Source: Pseudomonadota bacterium
GTDB lineage: Bacteria; Pseudomonadota; Alphaproteobacteria; Sphingomonadales; Sphingomonadaceae
NCBI GenBank assembly: GCA_021847605.1
Contig: JAJZQN010000039.1
Coordinates: 1 to 34,470, forward strand
DNA length: 34,470 bases
Reading direction: 5' to 3'
Shown here: positions 17,664 to 25,279 of the stretch, piece by piece
How the letters are laid out: the number at the start of each line of letters is the position of its first letter
Numbering within the stretch: position 1 is the stretch's first letter
Translations under genes and position numbers: made by a program
Notes under the pieces: generated by a model
The model's database searches: none
What the model was told of the DNA's origin: nothing
The model's input: only the letters and a program-made list of their open reading frames with translations

Positions 17664-20081
17664 ATGTCGAAATCAACTACGATGTCGTCTTTCCTGGCGC
17701 TGGGCTGCGTCGGGGCAATGGCTTTTTCGGGGGCGGCGCATGCGCAGGCTCAGGAAAATGAGCAGAATAAGCGTCTGGGGGGCGTCACCGTCACCGACAC
17801 CGCCATCGACGAATCCGAAGTGAAGGTAGAGCGCGCCGAATCGCCCAAATATACCCGTCCGCTTCTCGATACGCCCCAGACGATCACCGTCATCGGCAAG
17901 GCGACGATCCAGCAACAGAATCTGCTGACGCTGCGCGACGTGCTGTCCACTGTGCCGGGGATTACCTTTGGCGCGGGTGAGGGCGGCTTTGGTTATGGCG
18001 ACCGCATCATCCTGCGCGGTCAGGATGCCAAGAGCGATGTCACGGTCGATGGCGTGCGTTCCCAGGGTTTCGGCAATCGCAACGAAGTCTATAATATCGA
18101 ACAGGTTGAAGTCAGCAATGGCGCCAACTCGGTGATGAACGGCGGCGGCTCGGTTGCCGGTACGATCAACCTCGTCACCAAACGCCCGCTGGCGGATGAT
18201 CAGGTCATCCTCAATGCCGGTGTCGGCACCGACCAATATTATCGCGCGACGCTCGACGCCAACCAGCGGGTCAACGACCTGGTCGCCGTGCGCCTGAACG
18301 CCGTCTATCATCATAATGATGTGCCTGGCCGCGATGTCGAATATTTCGAACGCTATGGTTTCGCGCCGGCCATCACTATTGGCATCGACGGCCCGACCAG
18401 CCTGACGCTTCAGGGCGAATATCTGCACGATGATTCCATGCCGCAATATGGCCTGCGCTATTATGCGAACCTTGGCGGCTTCCTCGATGAATTCGACCGT
18501 TCGGGCTATTATGGCTTTGCCAATCTGGACCAGCAGAACAGCAAGACCCGGTCGCTTCAGGCAATTTTCAGCCATGAATTCAGCGACACGGTGAAAATCC
18601 GCAACCTGACCCGCTATGAGAATATCAAGCAGAACACGATCACCAGCCAGCCCAACGGCACCTTCTGCCTCGCCTCGACCGGCAGGCAGCCACAGGCGCC
18701 GTTCATCGGTGGCACGGCCGCGGCCTGCCCGGCGACGGTCCCGGCCGGCTATTATCTGCCGACCGGCGGTCGCGGTGTTCAGCGTATCATTTCAAACACC
18801 ACCGCCTATAACCAGCTGGACCTGAGTGCGGACTTCGCCACGGGCGGCATTCAGCATACGATGGTGCTGGGCGTGTCGGCCCTTTGGGAACGCTATAGCC
18901 AGAATCAGGGAACGTTGCCGCGCAACGCCGATGGATCGACCCCGGCTTTCCCGCTGGTCAGCATTTCCAACCCCGGCGAAGTGGTGCAGGGGCCGGCCGG
19001 TTTCACCTATGGCAACAATGAATATAACGGCCCGATCAACTTCATTCGCAGCAGCCGGGCGATCGGCGAACAGACCAGCTATGCAGCCTATCTGTTCGAT
19101 ACGATGAAGTTCACGGACTGGTTCGAAATCAATGGCGGCGTGCGCTACGAAAAGGTGGAAGGCTTCAACCACGGTTTCAGCTATGTGACGACCGCTGGTT
19201 CGCCGCTACTGGGCCAGATTTCGGGTACGCCCACCCATTTCACCATGCCGAGCGACAATCTTTTCTCCTATCGTGTCGGCGCCGTCGTGAAGCCGACGCC
19301 CAACACCAGCCTTTATGTCGCCTATGGCAATTCCAAGCTGCCGTCCAAGGCGTCGGTGGATCAGGCCTGCTCAGGCACGACCTGCACGACCAAGCCGGAA
19401 ACGACCAAGAACTATGAAATCGGTGCGAAGGCCGACCTGTTCGACGCCAAGCTGCTGCTGACGGCGTCTGTGTTCCGCAACGATCGCAACCAGATCCGCG
19501 TCGCGGCCGGCGACTTCGTCGACTCCGAACAGCGTCTGGACGGTCAGCAGCGGGTGGAGGGTATCTCGCTCGGCGCGTCGGGCAACATCACGTCCAACTG
19601 GACGATCTCGGCCAACTATATGTATCTGAAATCGGAAATCCGTCAGGGCGTGTCCGACTTCTGTCTCGCCAATCCGGGTACGGGCCTTTGCACCAGCAAT
19701 AGTGCCGCCTTCCCCGATCCGACGGCTGGCTATGCACTGACCAACACGCCGAAACATTCGGGCAGCCTGTTCACTACCTATCGCTTCGGCTTCGGTCTGG
19801 AGCTGGGCTATGGCCTGACCTATCAGGGCAAGTTCCTGCTCAATCAGCCGACCCTGGCCCAGTTGGCGGGCAGCACCTATGTCGCTTATTATGTGCCCAG
19901 CTACACCATCCATCGCCTGATGGTTTCCTATCCGATCACGGAAAAGCTGAAGGCGCAGGTGAATGTGCAGAACTTCACCAACGAGAAATATGTGACCACG
20001 GTGCGCAACGCGGTGGCCGGTAGCTGGGCCACGCCTGCGCCGACCCGGTCGGCGGTGTTCAGCCTGAATTACCAGTTCTGA
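17664..20081 (+). CDS. TonB-dependent siderophore receptor (Fiu/PiuA-like)
   Basis: An 805-residue outer-membrane receptor. Residues 1-29 form a signal peptide ending AHAQ. GVTVTD at about 40-45 is a likely TonB box. The plug follows with PLLDTPQTITVIGK, DVLSTVPGITFGAGEGGFGYGDRIILRGQDAKSDVTVDGVR and VEVSNGANSVMNGGGSVAGTINLVTKRP. A 22-strand barrel fills the rest and ends with FSLNYQF, the usual terminal Phe. The sequence type and the adjacent piuC point to a catecholate siderophore receptor such as Fiu or PiuA, though the true substrate is unknown. Regulation by Fur is suggested by the site upstream. A hairpin follows the stop. Confidence 0.93.
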   Translation: MSKSTTMSSFLALGCVGAMAFSGAAHAQAQENEQNKRLGGVTVTDTAIDESEVKVERAESPKYTRPLLDTPQTITVIGKATIQQQNLLTLRDVLSTVPGITFGAGEGGFGYGDRIILRGQDAKSDVTVDGVRSQGFGNRNEVYNIEQVEVSNGANSVMNGGGSVAGTINLVTKRPLADDQVILNAGVGTDQYYRATLDANQRVNDLVAVRLNAVYHHNDVPGRDVEYFERYGFAPAITIGIDGPTSLTLQGEYLHDDSMPQYGLRYYANLGGFLDEFDRSGYYGFANLDQQNSKTRSLQAIFSHEFSDTVKIRNLTRYENIKQNTITSQPNGTFCLASTGRQPQAPFIGGTAAACPATVPAGYYLPTGGRGVQRIISNTTAYNQLDLSADFATGGIQHTMVLGVSALWERYSQNQGTLPRNADGSTPAFPLVSISNPGEVVQGPAGFTYGNNEYNGPINFIRSSRAIGEQTSYAAYLFDTMKFTDWFEINGGVRYEKVEGFNHGFSYVTTAGSPLLGQISGTPTHFTMPSDNLFSYRVGAVVKPTPNTSLYVAYGNSKLPSKASVDQACSGTTCTTKPETTKNYEIGAKADLFDAKLLLTASVFRNDRNQIRVAAGDFVDSEQRLDGQQRVEGISLGASGNITSNWTISANYMYLKSEIRQGVSDFCLANPGTGLCTSNSAAFPDPTAGYALTNTPKHSGSLFTTYRFGFGLELGYGLTYQGKFLLNQPTLAQLAGSTYVAYYVPSYTIHRLMVSYPITEKLKAQVNVQNFTNEKYVTTVRNAVAGSWATPAPTRSAVFSLNYQF

Positions 20082-20114
20082 TCCGACATCCCCGGCACGT
20101 CCCGGCCGGGGTAA

Positions 20115-20160
20115 GAGCGGGCGGCGATACACTCCAACCTCCTCGGGTCGCCGCCCGCTC
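20115..20160. terminator. Hairpin after the receptor gene
   Basis: A perfect 13-bp stem, GAGCGGGCGGCGA (20115-20127) against its complement at 20148-20160, encloses a 20-base loop. It begins 33 bases past the receptor stop codon. No T tract follows, so it is either a weak or Rho-assisted terminator or an mRNA-stabilising element that lets the receptor be made in larger amounts than the genes behind it. Confidence 0.55.
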
Positions 20161-20175
20161 AACCATCCGTAAAAG

Positions 20176-20194
20176 TCGCAATTGATTCGCATTA
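20176..20194. promoter_or_regulatory. Candidate Fur box before the tonB-like gene
   Basis: On the minus strand this reads TAATGCGAATCAATTGCGA, close to the AATGCGAATCATTCGCA-type sites of iron-regulated genes. It lies 50 bases upstream of the tonB-like ATG and supports a separate promoter for tonB-piuC. The match is weaker than the one before the receptor. Confidence 0.4.
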
Positions 20195-20244
20195 GGGCTT
20201 GCGGTATGCGAAGCCCGAACCGGGGACGGGAAAGAGGCGCCGTA

Positions 20245-21012
20245 ATGCTGCAAACCGCAGGCAAATGGATCGATGACGACAGCGCCGTATCCGGTGGATA
20301 TGACGTCGTTCAGCCGCACCCGGCAACGCCTTACTCCTCTGCGCAGGCGCCTGTGTCGGCTCGTTATGGTCAGCGGTCCCGGCCGAACCTGATCGCCATT
20401 GCATTCATCGTCATTTTCCATGTGCTGCTGATCGCGGCGCTGATTCAGGCGCGGACCTATGCAGCCAAGGCGCGTGAGGAAAAGCTGACGGTGGTCAATC
20501 TTTCTCCGCCGCCCCCGCCGCCCGCCGCACAAACACCGCCCCCGCCGCCCTCTGCGCCGCAGGTCGTGGCGCCGCCTCCGATCGTCCACACGCCGATCCC
20601 GCCCGTTCCGGTGCAGACCACGCCGGAGCCAGTTCCGGTGGCCGCCGTTACGGCTCCCGCGCCGCCTTCCCCTGCGCCGCCCGCTGCCGTTTTCGCGCCG
20701 CCCGCGCCGCCCAGCATCGTGCAGGCCGGTGATATCGGAACGCAGATGGTGTCGGGCAAACCGCCCCGCTATCCCATTGAAAGCCGGCGCAAACATGAAC
20801 AGGGGACAGTCGTCCTCAGCCTCGTCGTCGGCCTTGATGGCAGCATCGAACGCATCAGCATCGCGCATAGCAGCGGTTCGACCCGGCTGGACGATGCGGC
20901 ACGCGATGCGGTGAAGAGCTGGCGCTGGCGCCCCATCATGCGCGGTGGTCAGGCCGTCCGGGTGCAGGGCATCGTCGAAATCCCCTTCGTCCTGCGGACC
21001 GACGCCGCCTAA
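20245..21012 (+). CDS. TonB-like energy transducer
   Basis: A 255-residue protein that couples the proton-motive force to outer-membrane receptors. One transmembrane helix lies at about 49-66 ([18 protein letters not shown]), followed by a long periplasmic linker very rich in Pro and Ala (about 85-170). The C-terminal TonB domain (about 177-252) contains [38 protein letters not shown] and [12 protein letters not shown] use the ATG preceded by AGAGG at seven bases. An upstream Met exists but would start inside the promoter region. ExbB and ExbD are not here, so it must use those coded elsewhere. It sits between the receptor and piuC, suggesting a dedicated role. Confidence 0.88.
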   Translation: MLQTAGKWIDDDSAVSGGYDVVQPHPATPYSSAQAPVSARYGQRSRPNLIAIAFIVIFHVLLIAALIQARTYAAKAREEKLTVVNLSPPPPPPAAQTPPPPPSAPQVVAPPPIVHTPIPPVPVQTTPEPVPVAAVTAPAPPSPAPPAAVFAPPAPPSIVQAGDIGTQMVSGKPPRYPIESRRKHEQGTVVLSLVVGLDGSIERISIAHSSGSTRLDDAARDAVKSWRWRPIMRGGQAVRVQGIVEIPFVLRTDAA

Positions 21013-21026
21013 CGGAAGTTTTCCCC

Positions 21027-21710
21027 ATGTTGATTGCCATTCCCGACCTGCTCGATGCGGCAGGGCTTGCCGCTGTCCGTGCGCTGATCGACGAAGCGCC
21101 GTGGGTCGACGGCAATGTCACCTCCGGTCATCAGTCGGCGCTGGCCAAGCGAAACCTGCAATTGCCGGAGGACGGTGCAGCGGCGCAGCGGGCAGGGCAG
21201 ATGATCCTGGACGCGCTCGGCCAGTCCCCGCTGTTCATTGCGGCGGCTTTACCGCTCAAGATTTTTCCGCCCTTGTTCAACAGCTATGCCGGTGGTCAGG
21301 CGTTCGGCGTGCATGTCGACAATGCCGTGCGTATTCAGGCAGGCACCGGATTCCGGGTGCGGTCGGACCTGTCGATGACGGTCTTTCTGGAAGAACCCGA
21401 TGCCTATGAAGGCGGTGAACTGACCATCGAAACCCTGTTCGGGGTGCAACAGGTGAAGCTGCCGGCCGGGCATGGCGTGCTTTACCCCTCGTCATCGCTC
21501 CATCGGGTCGAGCCGGTGACGCGCGGGCGGCGCGTGGCCAGCTTCTTCTGGTTGCAATCGATGATCCGCGACGATGGCGCACGACAGATGCTGTTCGACC
21601 TCGACCGCAGCGTTCAGGGGGTGGCCGCCGCATTGGGGCAGGGGCATGAGGAAGTTATTCGCCTGACCGGCGTCTATCATAATCTGCTGCGACGCTGGGC
21701 CGACGCCTGA
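21027..21710 (+). CDS. piuC: PiuC/YbiX-type Fe(II)/2-oxoglutarate-dependent dioxygenase
   Basis: A 227-residue cytoplasmic oxygenase of the PKHD-type group. The facial triad is visible: His96 and Asp98 in FGVHVDNAV, and His159 in [17 protein letters not shown], with Arg169 as the 2-oxoglutarate anchor. PKHD-type proteins in E. coli (YbiX) and Pseudomonas (PiuC) lie next to the catecholate receptors Fiu and PiuA, and their substrate is unknown. Here the gene follows the tonB-like ORF by 14 bases, very likely in the same transcript. Its end faces the apbE end across a repeat. Confidence 0.92.
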   Translation: MLIAIPDLLDAAGLAAVRALIDEAPWVDGNVTSGHQSALAKRNLQLPEDGAAAQRAGQMILDALGQSPLFIAAALPLKIFPPLFNSYAGGQAFGVHVDNAVRIQAGTGFRVRSDLSMTVFLEEPDAYEGGELTIETLFGVQQVKLPAGHGVLYPSSSLHRVEPVTRGRRVASFFWLQSMIRDDGARQMLFDLDRSVQGVAAALGQGHEEVIRLTGVYHNLLRRWADA

Positions 21711-21788
21711 TGTGATCCGCAGCTATGTGTCGGCGGTGTGTGTCGACTGTGGCTAGAGCAGGATGAAATCTGATTGAATCACAAATCT

Positions 21789-21856
21789 CCGTTCGTTTCG
21801 AGCGAAGTCGAGAAACGATCAGCGCGCCGTTTCTCGACTTCGCTCGAAACGAACGG
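21789..21856. repeat. Perfect 29-bp inverted repeat with 10-base loop
   Basis: The arms 21789-21817 and 21828-21856 (core CGTTTCGAGCGAAGTCGAGA) are exact complements around ATCAGCGCGC. It lies between the convergent piuC and apbE genes, where a symmetric hairpin could end both transcripts. The flanks (TAGAGCAGGATGAAATCTGA to the left, ATCATCAAACTCTA to the right) are partly complementary, as if the repeat had entered an older palindrome. One arm recurs at 12209-12238. Confidence 0.85.
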
Positions 21857-21921
21857 ATCAATGCAAAATCATCAAACTCTAAGACAGCATGCGCGAACGT
21901 CGCGACATCTGTCGGCTGTTC

Positions 21922-22806
21922 CTAATCCAGCATCTCCGCGAGTGCAGGCGTCATATATTCCTGAGCGCCTGTTTCGGTGCGGAGGACCAGACGGGCAGCA
22001 AGGCCGTTGCGGGTGGCCAGCGCCATGCCGCGATCCGCGCCCAGCACGGTAATCGCGGTGGCCCATGCGTCGGCCAGCATGGCACTGTCATGCAGCACAG
22101 TGACGGACGATACACCCGATGAGATGGGCATGCCGGTGGCAGGGTCGATGCTGTGCGACAGGCGCCGGTCGCCCTCCATGCGGAAACGGCGATAGTCGCC
22201 CGAGGTAGCAACGGACAAACCGCATAGGGCCACGCGCAGCGTCGGCACGGCCAGTCCCGGAGGCGCCTCCACATCGACCCACCATGGCTGCATATCCGGC
22301 TTGATCCCATCGCCGCGCAATTCGCCGCCAATTTCGATCAGGAAATTGGCGATACCCATGGCGCGCAGTTCGGCGGCGACGGCATCGACGGCAAAGCCTT
22401 TCGCAATGCCGGAAAAGTCGAGGGCGACGTTCGCTGTGCGACGTGCCTTGGCGCCGTCCACCTCGATACATTGCCATGGCGGGCGAGGGGGCGGCATGGC
22501 GGGTGCGGTGCTTACGCCCGGGCCAAAGCCCCATTGATCCACAACATATCCGATGGCCGGATCAAAAGCGCCAGCCGACAGCCGCGCAACGTCCAGCCCG
22601 GCGCGCAGCACCGTCAACAGGTCTGCGGGCAAGGGGGTCCACGCGCCGATCACACCGCGATTAAACCCGCTAATGTCCGACGCCGCTTCCCAATTGCTCA
22701 TCTGCGCGATGATGCGCGCCAGCACGGCCTCTATGGCCTCGGCACATCCGGCCGGCGGGTCGACGATCTGTGCGGACCAGCTGGTGCCCATGGTCGGGCC
22801 GCCCAA
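21922..22806 (-). CDS. apbE: FAD:protein FMN transferase (ApbE)
   Basis: A 294-residue enzyme that transfers FMN from FAD to Ser/Thr of exported flavoproteins. Signatures are GPTMGTSWSAQIV at the N terminus, SNWEAASDISGFNRG, LDFSGIAKGFAVDAV (about 149-163), FLIEIGGELRGDG (177-189) and the Mg-binding region HSIDPATGMPI with LADAWATAITVLG. No signal peptide is visible in this form. The start is uncertain: TTG here, with no good ribosome site. The frame stays open 33 codons further, to a CTG overlapping the DUF4198 stop (CTGA), and the extra text (RVAIAPGLSPDQFIGRQRRG) looks coding. It is the last gene of the PepSY operon, and DUF2271 is its probable substrate. Confidence 0.9.
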   Translation of the reverse strand: MGGPTMGTSWSAQIVDPPAGCAEAIEAVLARIIAQMSNWEAASDISGFNRGVIGAWTPLPADLLTVLRAGLDVARLSAGAFDPAIGYVVDQWGFGPGVSTAPAMPPPRPPWQCIEVDGAKARRTANVALDFSGIAKGFAVDAVAAELRAMGIANFLIEIGGELRGDGIKPDMQPWWVDVEAPPGLAVPTLRVALCGLSVATSGDYRRFRMEGDRRLSHSIDPATGMPISSGVSSVTVLHDSAMLADAWATAITVLGADRGMALATRNGLAARLVLRTETGAQEYMTPALAEMLD

Positions 22807-22813
22807 TGACGTA

Positions 22814-22869
22814 ATAGCGCCCCTGCGCTGTCGCCCGATAAACTGGTCGGGCGACAGGCCGGGCGCTAT
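22814..22869. repeat. Nested hairpin at the DUF4198-apbE junction
   Basis: An outer stem ATAGCGCCC/GGGCGCTAT (22814-22822 with 22861-22869) and an inner stem CTGTCGCCCGA/TCGGGCGACAG (22828-22838 with 22847-22857) enclose the loop TAAACTGG. It sits just before the proposed TTG start of apbE. It could reduce or time apbE translation, or be part of coding DNA if the longer ApbE form is real. Confidence 0.7.
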
Positions 22870-22901
22870 CGCGACACGGACACCGTTGGAATGGGCTGGG
22901 A

Positions 22902-23798
22902 TCAGGGCGCCAGCACTTCCAGCGTGGTGATATAGGCGGCGCGGCGGACCGGCGGGCCAGCGGGAGCAGCCGGCGGCGGCGGCGGGGCTGCCTGCGGACC
23001 CTTTTCACCCTGCGCGCCACCGGGGGCGCCGGGACCACCGGGGCCGCCTTCACGACCGCCGCCGATGCTGGCGTTCAGCCAGTACATGCCCGGTTCGGGC
23101 CACTTCACCGATACCTTGCCATCCTTGTCGGTGGTCAGATCCATCTGGTTCAGATTGTCGCGATAACGGATGCCGCCGGGGATGACCGTGACCTTCAGGC
23201 CAGCGGCAGGCTTGCCGTCCAGCAGGAACTGGAAGCTGGCGGCCTCGCCCGACACCAGATCGTTGGGATGGGTCGTCGGCACCAGCTCGATACCTTCGCC
23301 CGTCGGCTTGAAGATGGTGGTGGTCGGCGCGCCGAGCGTCACGAAAATCTCGTTACGGTTCGACATTTCCGACGTCTGCACATTGGTCGCGCCCGCAGGA
23401 ATTGCGGCGGCCAGCTTGTCCTTGGTCGTGCCGCGCGGCAGGCGCTCCTGCTTGCCGTTCAGGGTATAGCTGCCCATGATGCCGGTCGACACATTGGCGA
23501 TGCGATAGGTGCCCGGCTGGGTCAGATGCACGTCAAAGGTCGAACGATATTTGCCTGTCGCCGCATTTTCGATCTTGCCGGTGGTGCCGTCGGGCTGGGT
23601 CACGGTGATGCCGTCGGTCCGCATCGGGAAATGTTCGAAATAGAACAGGTCATTGGAAATGGCGGCATCCACCGTCACCCAGCTATCCTTACCCGACAGG
23701 GTGGTCGCCGACGGCAGCATCCATGCGCGGTGCGCCTGCGCCCCGGCCGACATAATCAGCGCCGCAAGGGCGCCCGCGATCATCAGTTTCTTCTTCAT
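22902..23798 (-). CDS. Exported DUF4198 protein with Gly/Pro-rich tail
   Basis: A 298-residue protein. Residues 1-22 (KKKLMIAGALAALIMSAGAQA) form a signal peptide, and the mature chain starts with HRAWMLPSATTLSG, the usual DUF4198 opening whose exposed His could bind metal. DUF4198 covers about residues 23-250 and resembles carboxypeptidase-regulatory-like beta sandwiches linked to metal uptake. A low-complexity insertion (GGGREGGPGGPGAPGGAQGEKG followed by a proline run) precedes the final strand. I prefer the Met preceded by AGGA at eight bases. Another Met lies nine bases upstream, directly after the DUF2271 stop. It is third in the PepSY operon and probably acts in the periplasm beside DUF2271. 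Confidence 0.85.
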   Translation of the reverse strand: MKKKLMIAGALAALIMSAGAQAHRAWMLPSATTLSGKDSWVTVDAAISNDLFYFEHFPMRTDGITVTQPDGTTGKIENAATGKYRSTFDVHLTQPGTYRIANVSTGIMGSYTLNGKQERLPRGTTKDKLAAAIPAGATNVQTSEMSNRNEIFVTLGAPTTTIFKPTGEGIELVPTTHPNDLVSGEAASFQFLLDGKPAAGLKVTVIPGGIRYRDNLNQMDLTTDKDGKVSVKWPEPGMYWLNASIGGGREGGPGGPGAPGGAQGEKGPQAAPPPPPAAPAGPPVRRAAYITTLEVLAP

Positions 23799-23809
23799 GG
23801 CCTTCATCC

Positions 23810-24343
23810 TTATTTGCCGAAGGACAGGGCAACCGCCCCCAATTCGCTGCTGCCTTGCGCCTTCATCACCGCGCCGGGCTTGGGCGGCCAGCTGAAGGGC
23901 AGGCGAAGGACTTCGCGACCGCCCACTTCACGCGCCGCTTCGATCAGCAGCACATAATTGCCGGGGCCAAGGGCGCCGAGCGGCCCCTTGCCAGCGGTGA
24001 AGGCGATCTTCTGTTCGCCCGGCGCGCGGGTGGCGCCGGTGATCCCGTCGGCCGGCAGGGTCAGGCTGCGGCCCGATGCGCGCCACCACTGGCGCACGTC
24101 GCGCAGCCATTTGGTGCCTTCGCCATTGCGCATGTCATAATCATACCAGACAGCCAGGCTGCGCGGCGTGGCGCCTTCCTTCTCGATCCAGATGCCGACA
24201 TAGGGGCGATGATATTCGGCGACCGACAGGCGCGGAATCGTGACCGACAGGTTCAGCGTCTGCGCGCTGGCCGGTACCGCGACGGCCCCCGTAGCGCCCA
24301 GCGCTGTCACGCCCGTCAGGATCAGGCGATGGCTGATCTGCAT
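23810..24343 (-). CDS. Exported DUF2271 protein with ApbE flavinylation motif
   Basis: A 177-residue protein. Residues 1-28 form a signal peptide (ending PASAQ). The mature domain contains YVGIWIEKEGATPRSLAVWYD, WLRDVRQWWRAS and the C-terminal region PGNYVLLIEAAREVGGREVLRLPFSWPP, as in DUF2271. Residues 99-105 read DGITGAT, matching the D-x-x-(S/T)-G-A-T consensus in which ApbE links FMN to the last Thr (Thr105). The protein is therefore a probable periplasmic flavoprotein. GGGGGA lies eight bases before ATG. The operon order PepSY, DUF2271, DUF4198, ApbE supplies the membrane partner and the flavin transferase. Confidence 0.88.
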   Translation of the reverse strand: MQISHRLILTGVTALGATGAVAVPASAQTLNLSVTIPRLSVAEYHRPYVGIWIEKEGATPRSLAVWYDYDMRNGEGTKWLRDVRQWWRASGRSLTLPADGITGATRAPGEQKIAFTAGKGPLGALGPGNYVLLIEAAREVGGREVLRLPFSWPPKPGAVMKAQGSSELGAVALSFGK

Positions 24344-24358
24344 AGAGATATTCCCCCG

Positions 24359-25003
24359 TTAGTGGATGAAGATGATGGCAAGGATGGCCGGTATGGCGAG
24401 ACCGGCGGCCACCAGCGGCCATGTGGTCGGCCGTTTCTTGGCATGAAGTTGCAGCAGCAACAGGCCGGTGATGGCGAACAGGAAACAGGCCACGGCAAAT
24501 ATGTCGATGAACCATTTCCACGCCGTACCGGCATTGCGCCCTTTGTGCAGATCATTGAGGTAGCTGACCCAGCCGCGGCTGGTCGCTTCGCTCGTGACCT
24601 TGCCGTCATGACGGTCGATCGATACCCAGCCGTCGCCACCCGGACGGGGCAGCGGCAGATAGACTTCGTCGGCCGACCATTCCGCCTCACCCTGACCGCT
24701 CTGGCCGATATTCTTTTCGACCCAGGTGGCGATGGGTGCGGGCAGGGGCTTTTTGCTGTCCGGCGCGTCGTCGGCCGCGACCTGTTTCAGCAGGTCGGCG
24801 GGAAGCGTGGCGCTCTTCTCGACGGTCTTGGGCGACCCTTCGACATCTGCGGCGTGGTTCAGCGTGATGCCGGTAAAGGCGAAGAGCAACAGCCCGATCA
24901 GGCTGATCGCGGAACTGACCCAGTGCCATGTGTGCAACTGCTTCATCCAGAAGGCTTTGGCGCTCTTCTTCCTGGGCTGCTGAATACGGGCTGTTCCGTG
25001 CAT
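24359..25003 (-). CDS. PepSY-associated transmembrane protein
   Basis: A 214-residue inner-membrane protein. A first transmembrane helix (about 30-48) follows QLHTWHWVSS, and two more lie at about 164-184 and 193-213. The periplasmic part between them has PepSY-like text (WVSIDRHDGKVTSEATSRGWVSYLNDLHKGRNAG). Histidines in HTWHW, LNHAAD and NDLHKG are placed near membrane faces, as in members that bind heme, though this is not shown. Likely role: passing electrons from the membrane to the periplasmic flavoprotein coded just after it. Alternative starts include Met20. No good ribosome site precedes the first ATG. It is first in a four-gene operon. Confidence 0.85.
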   Translation of the reverse strand: MHGTARIQQPRKKSAKAFWMKQLHTWHWVSSAISLIGLLLFAFTGITLNHAADVEGSPKTVEKSATLPADLLKQVAADDAPDSKKPLPAPIATWVEKNIGQSGQGEAEWSADEVYLPLPRPGGDGWVSIDRHDGKVTSEATSRGWVSYLNDLHKGRNAGTAWKWFIDIFAVACFLFAITGLLLLQLHAKKRPTTWPLVAAGLAIPAILAIIFIH

Positions 25004-25046
25004 GGAAATGGGTGAGTTCCTGCTGATTTCGTGGCGATCGCATAAC

Positions 25047-25066
25047 GCGAACGACTCTTAATTGCA
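25047..25066 (-). promoter_or_regulatory. Candidate Fur box before the PepSY operon
   Basis: The plus strand reads GCGAACGACTCTTAATTGCA, agreeing with GCGAATGATTCTCATTTGCA at about 16 of 20 positions. An overlapping inverted repeat CGACTC/GAGTCG (25052-25057 and 25070-25075) extends the symmetry. It is 44-63 bases upstream of the PepSY ATG, a normal place for a repressor. Together with the other two sites it links both arms of the locus to iron. Confidence 0.42.
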
Positions 25067-25279
25067 AACGAGTCGCAGGAATCAATTTGTAATAAAATGT
25101 ATGATCGGCAAAGACTGTCCTACGATAGTAGGGCGGTGGTCGATCCGTCGGTCATTGACGGTTCACGTCGCGCCGACTAGCCGCTGAACTTTGCCAATGT
25201 GACGGGGCCTTCAGGCTGGCACATTATGGCTTTGAATGGTCGCCCATCATGCGCGCGGCTGTAGCTGAGGAACAGGGAT

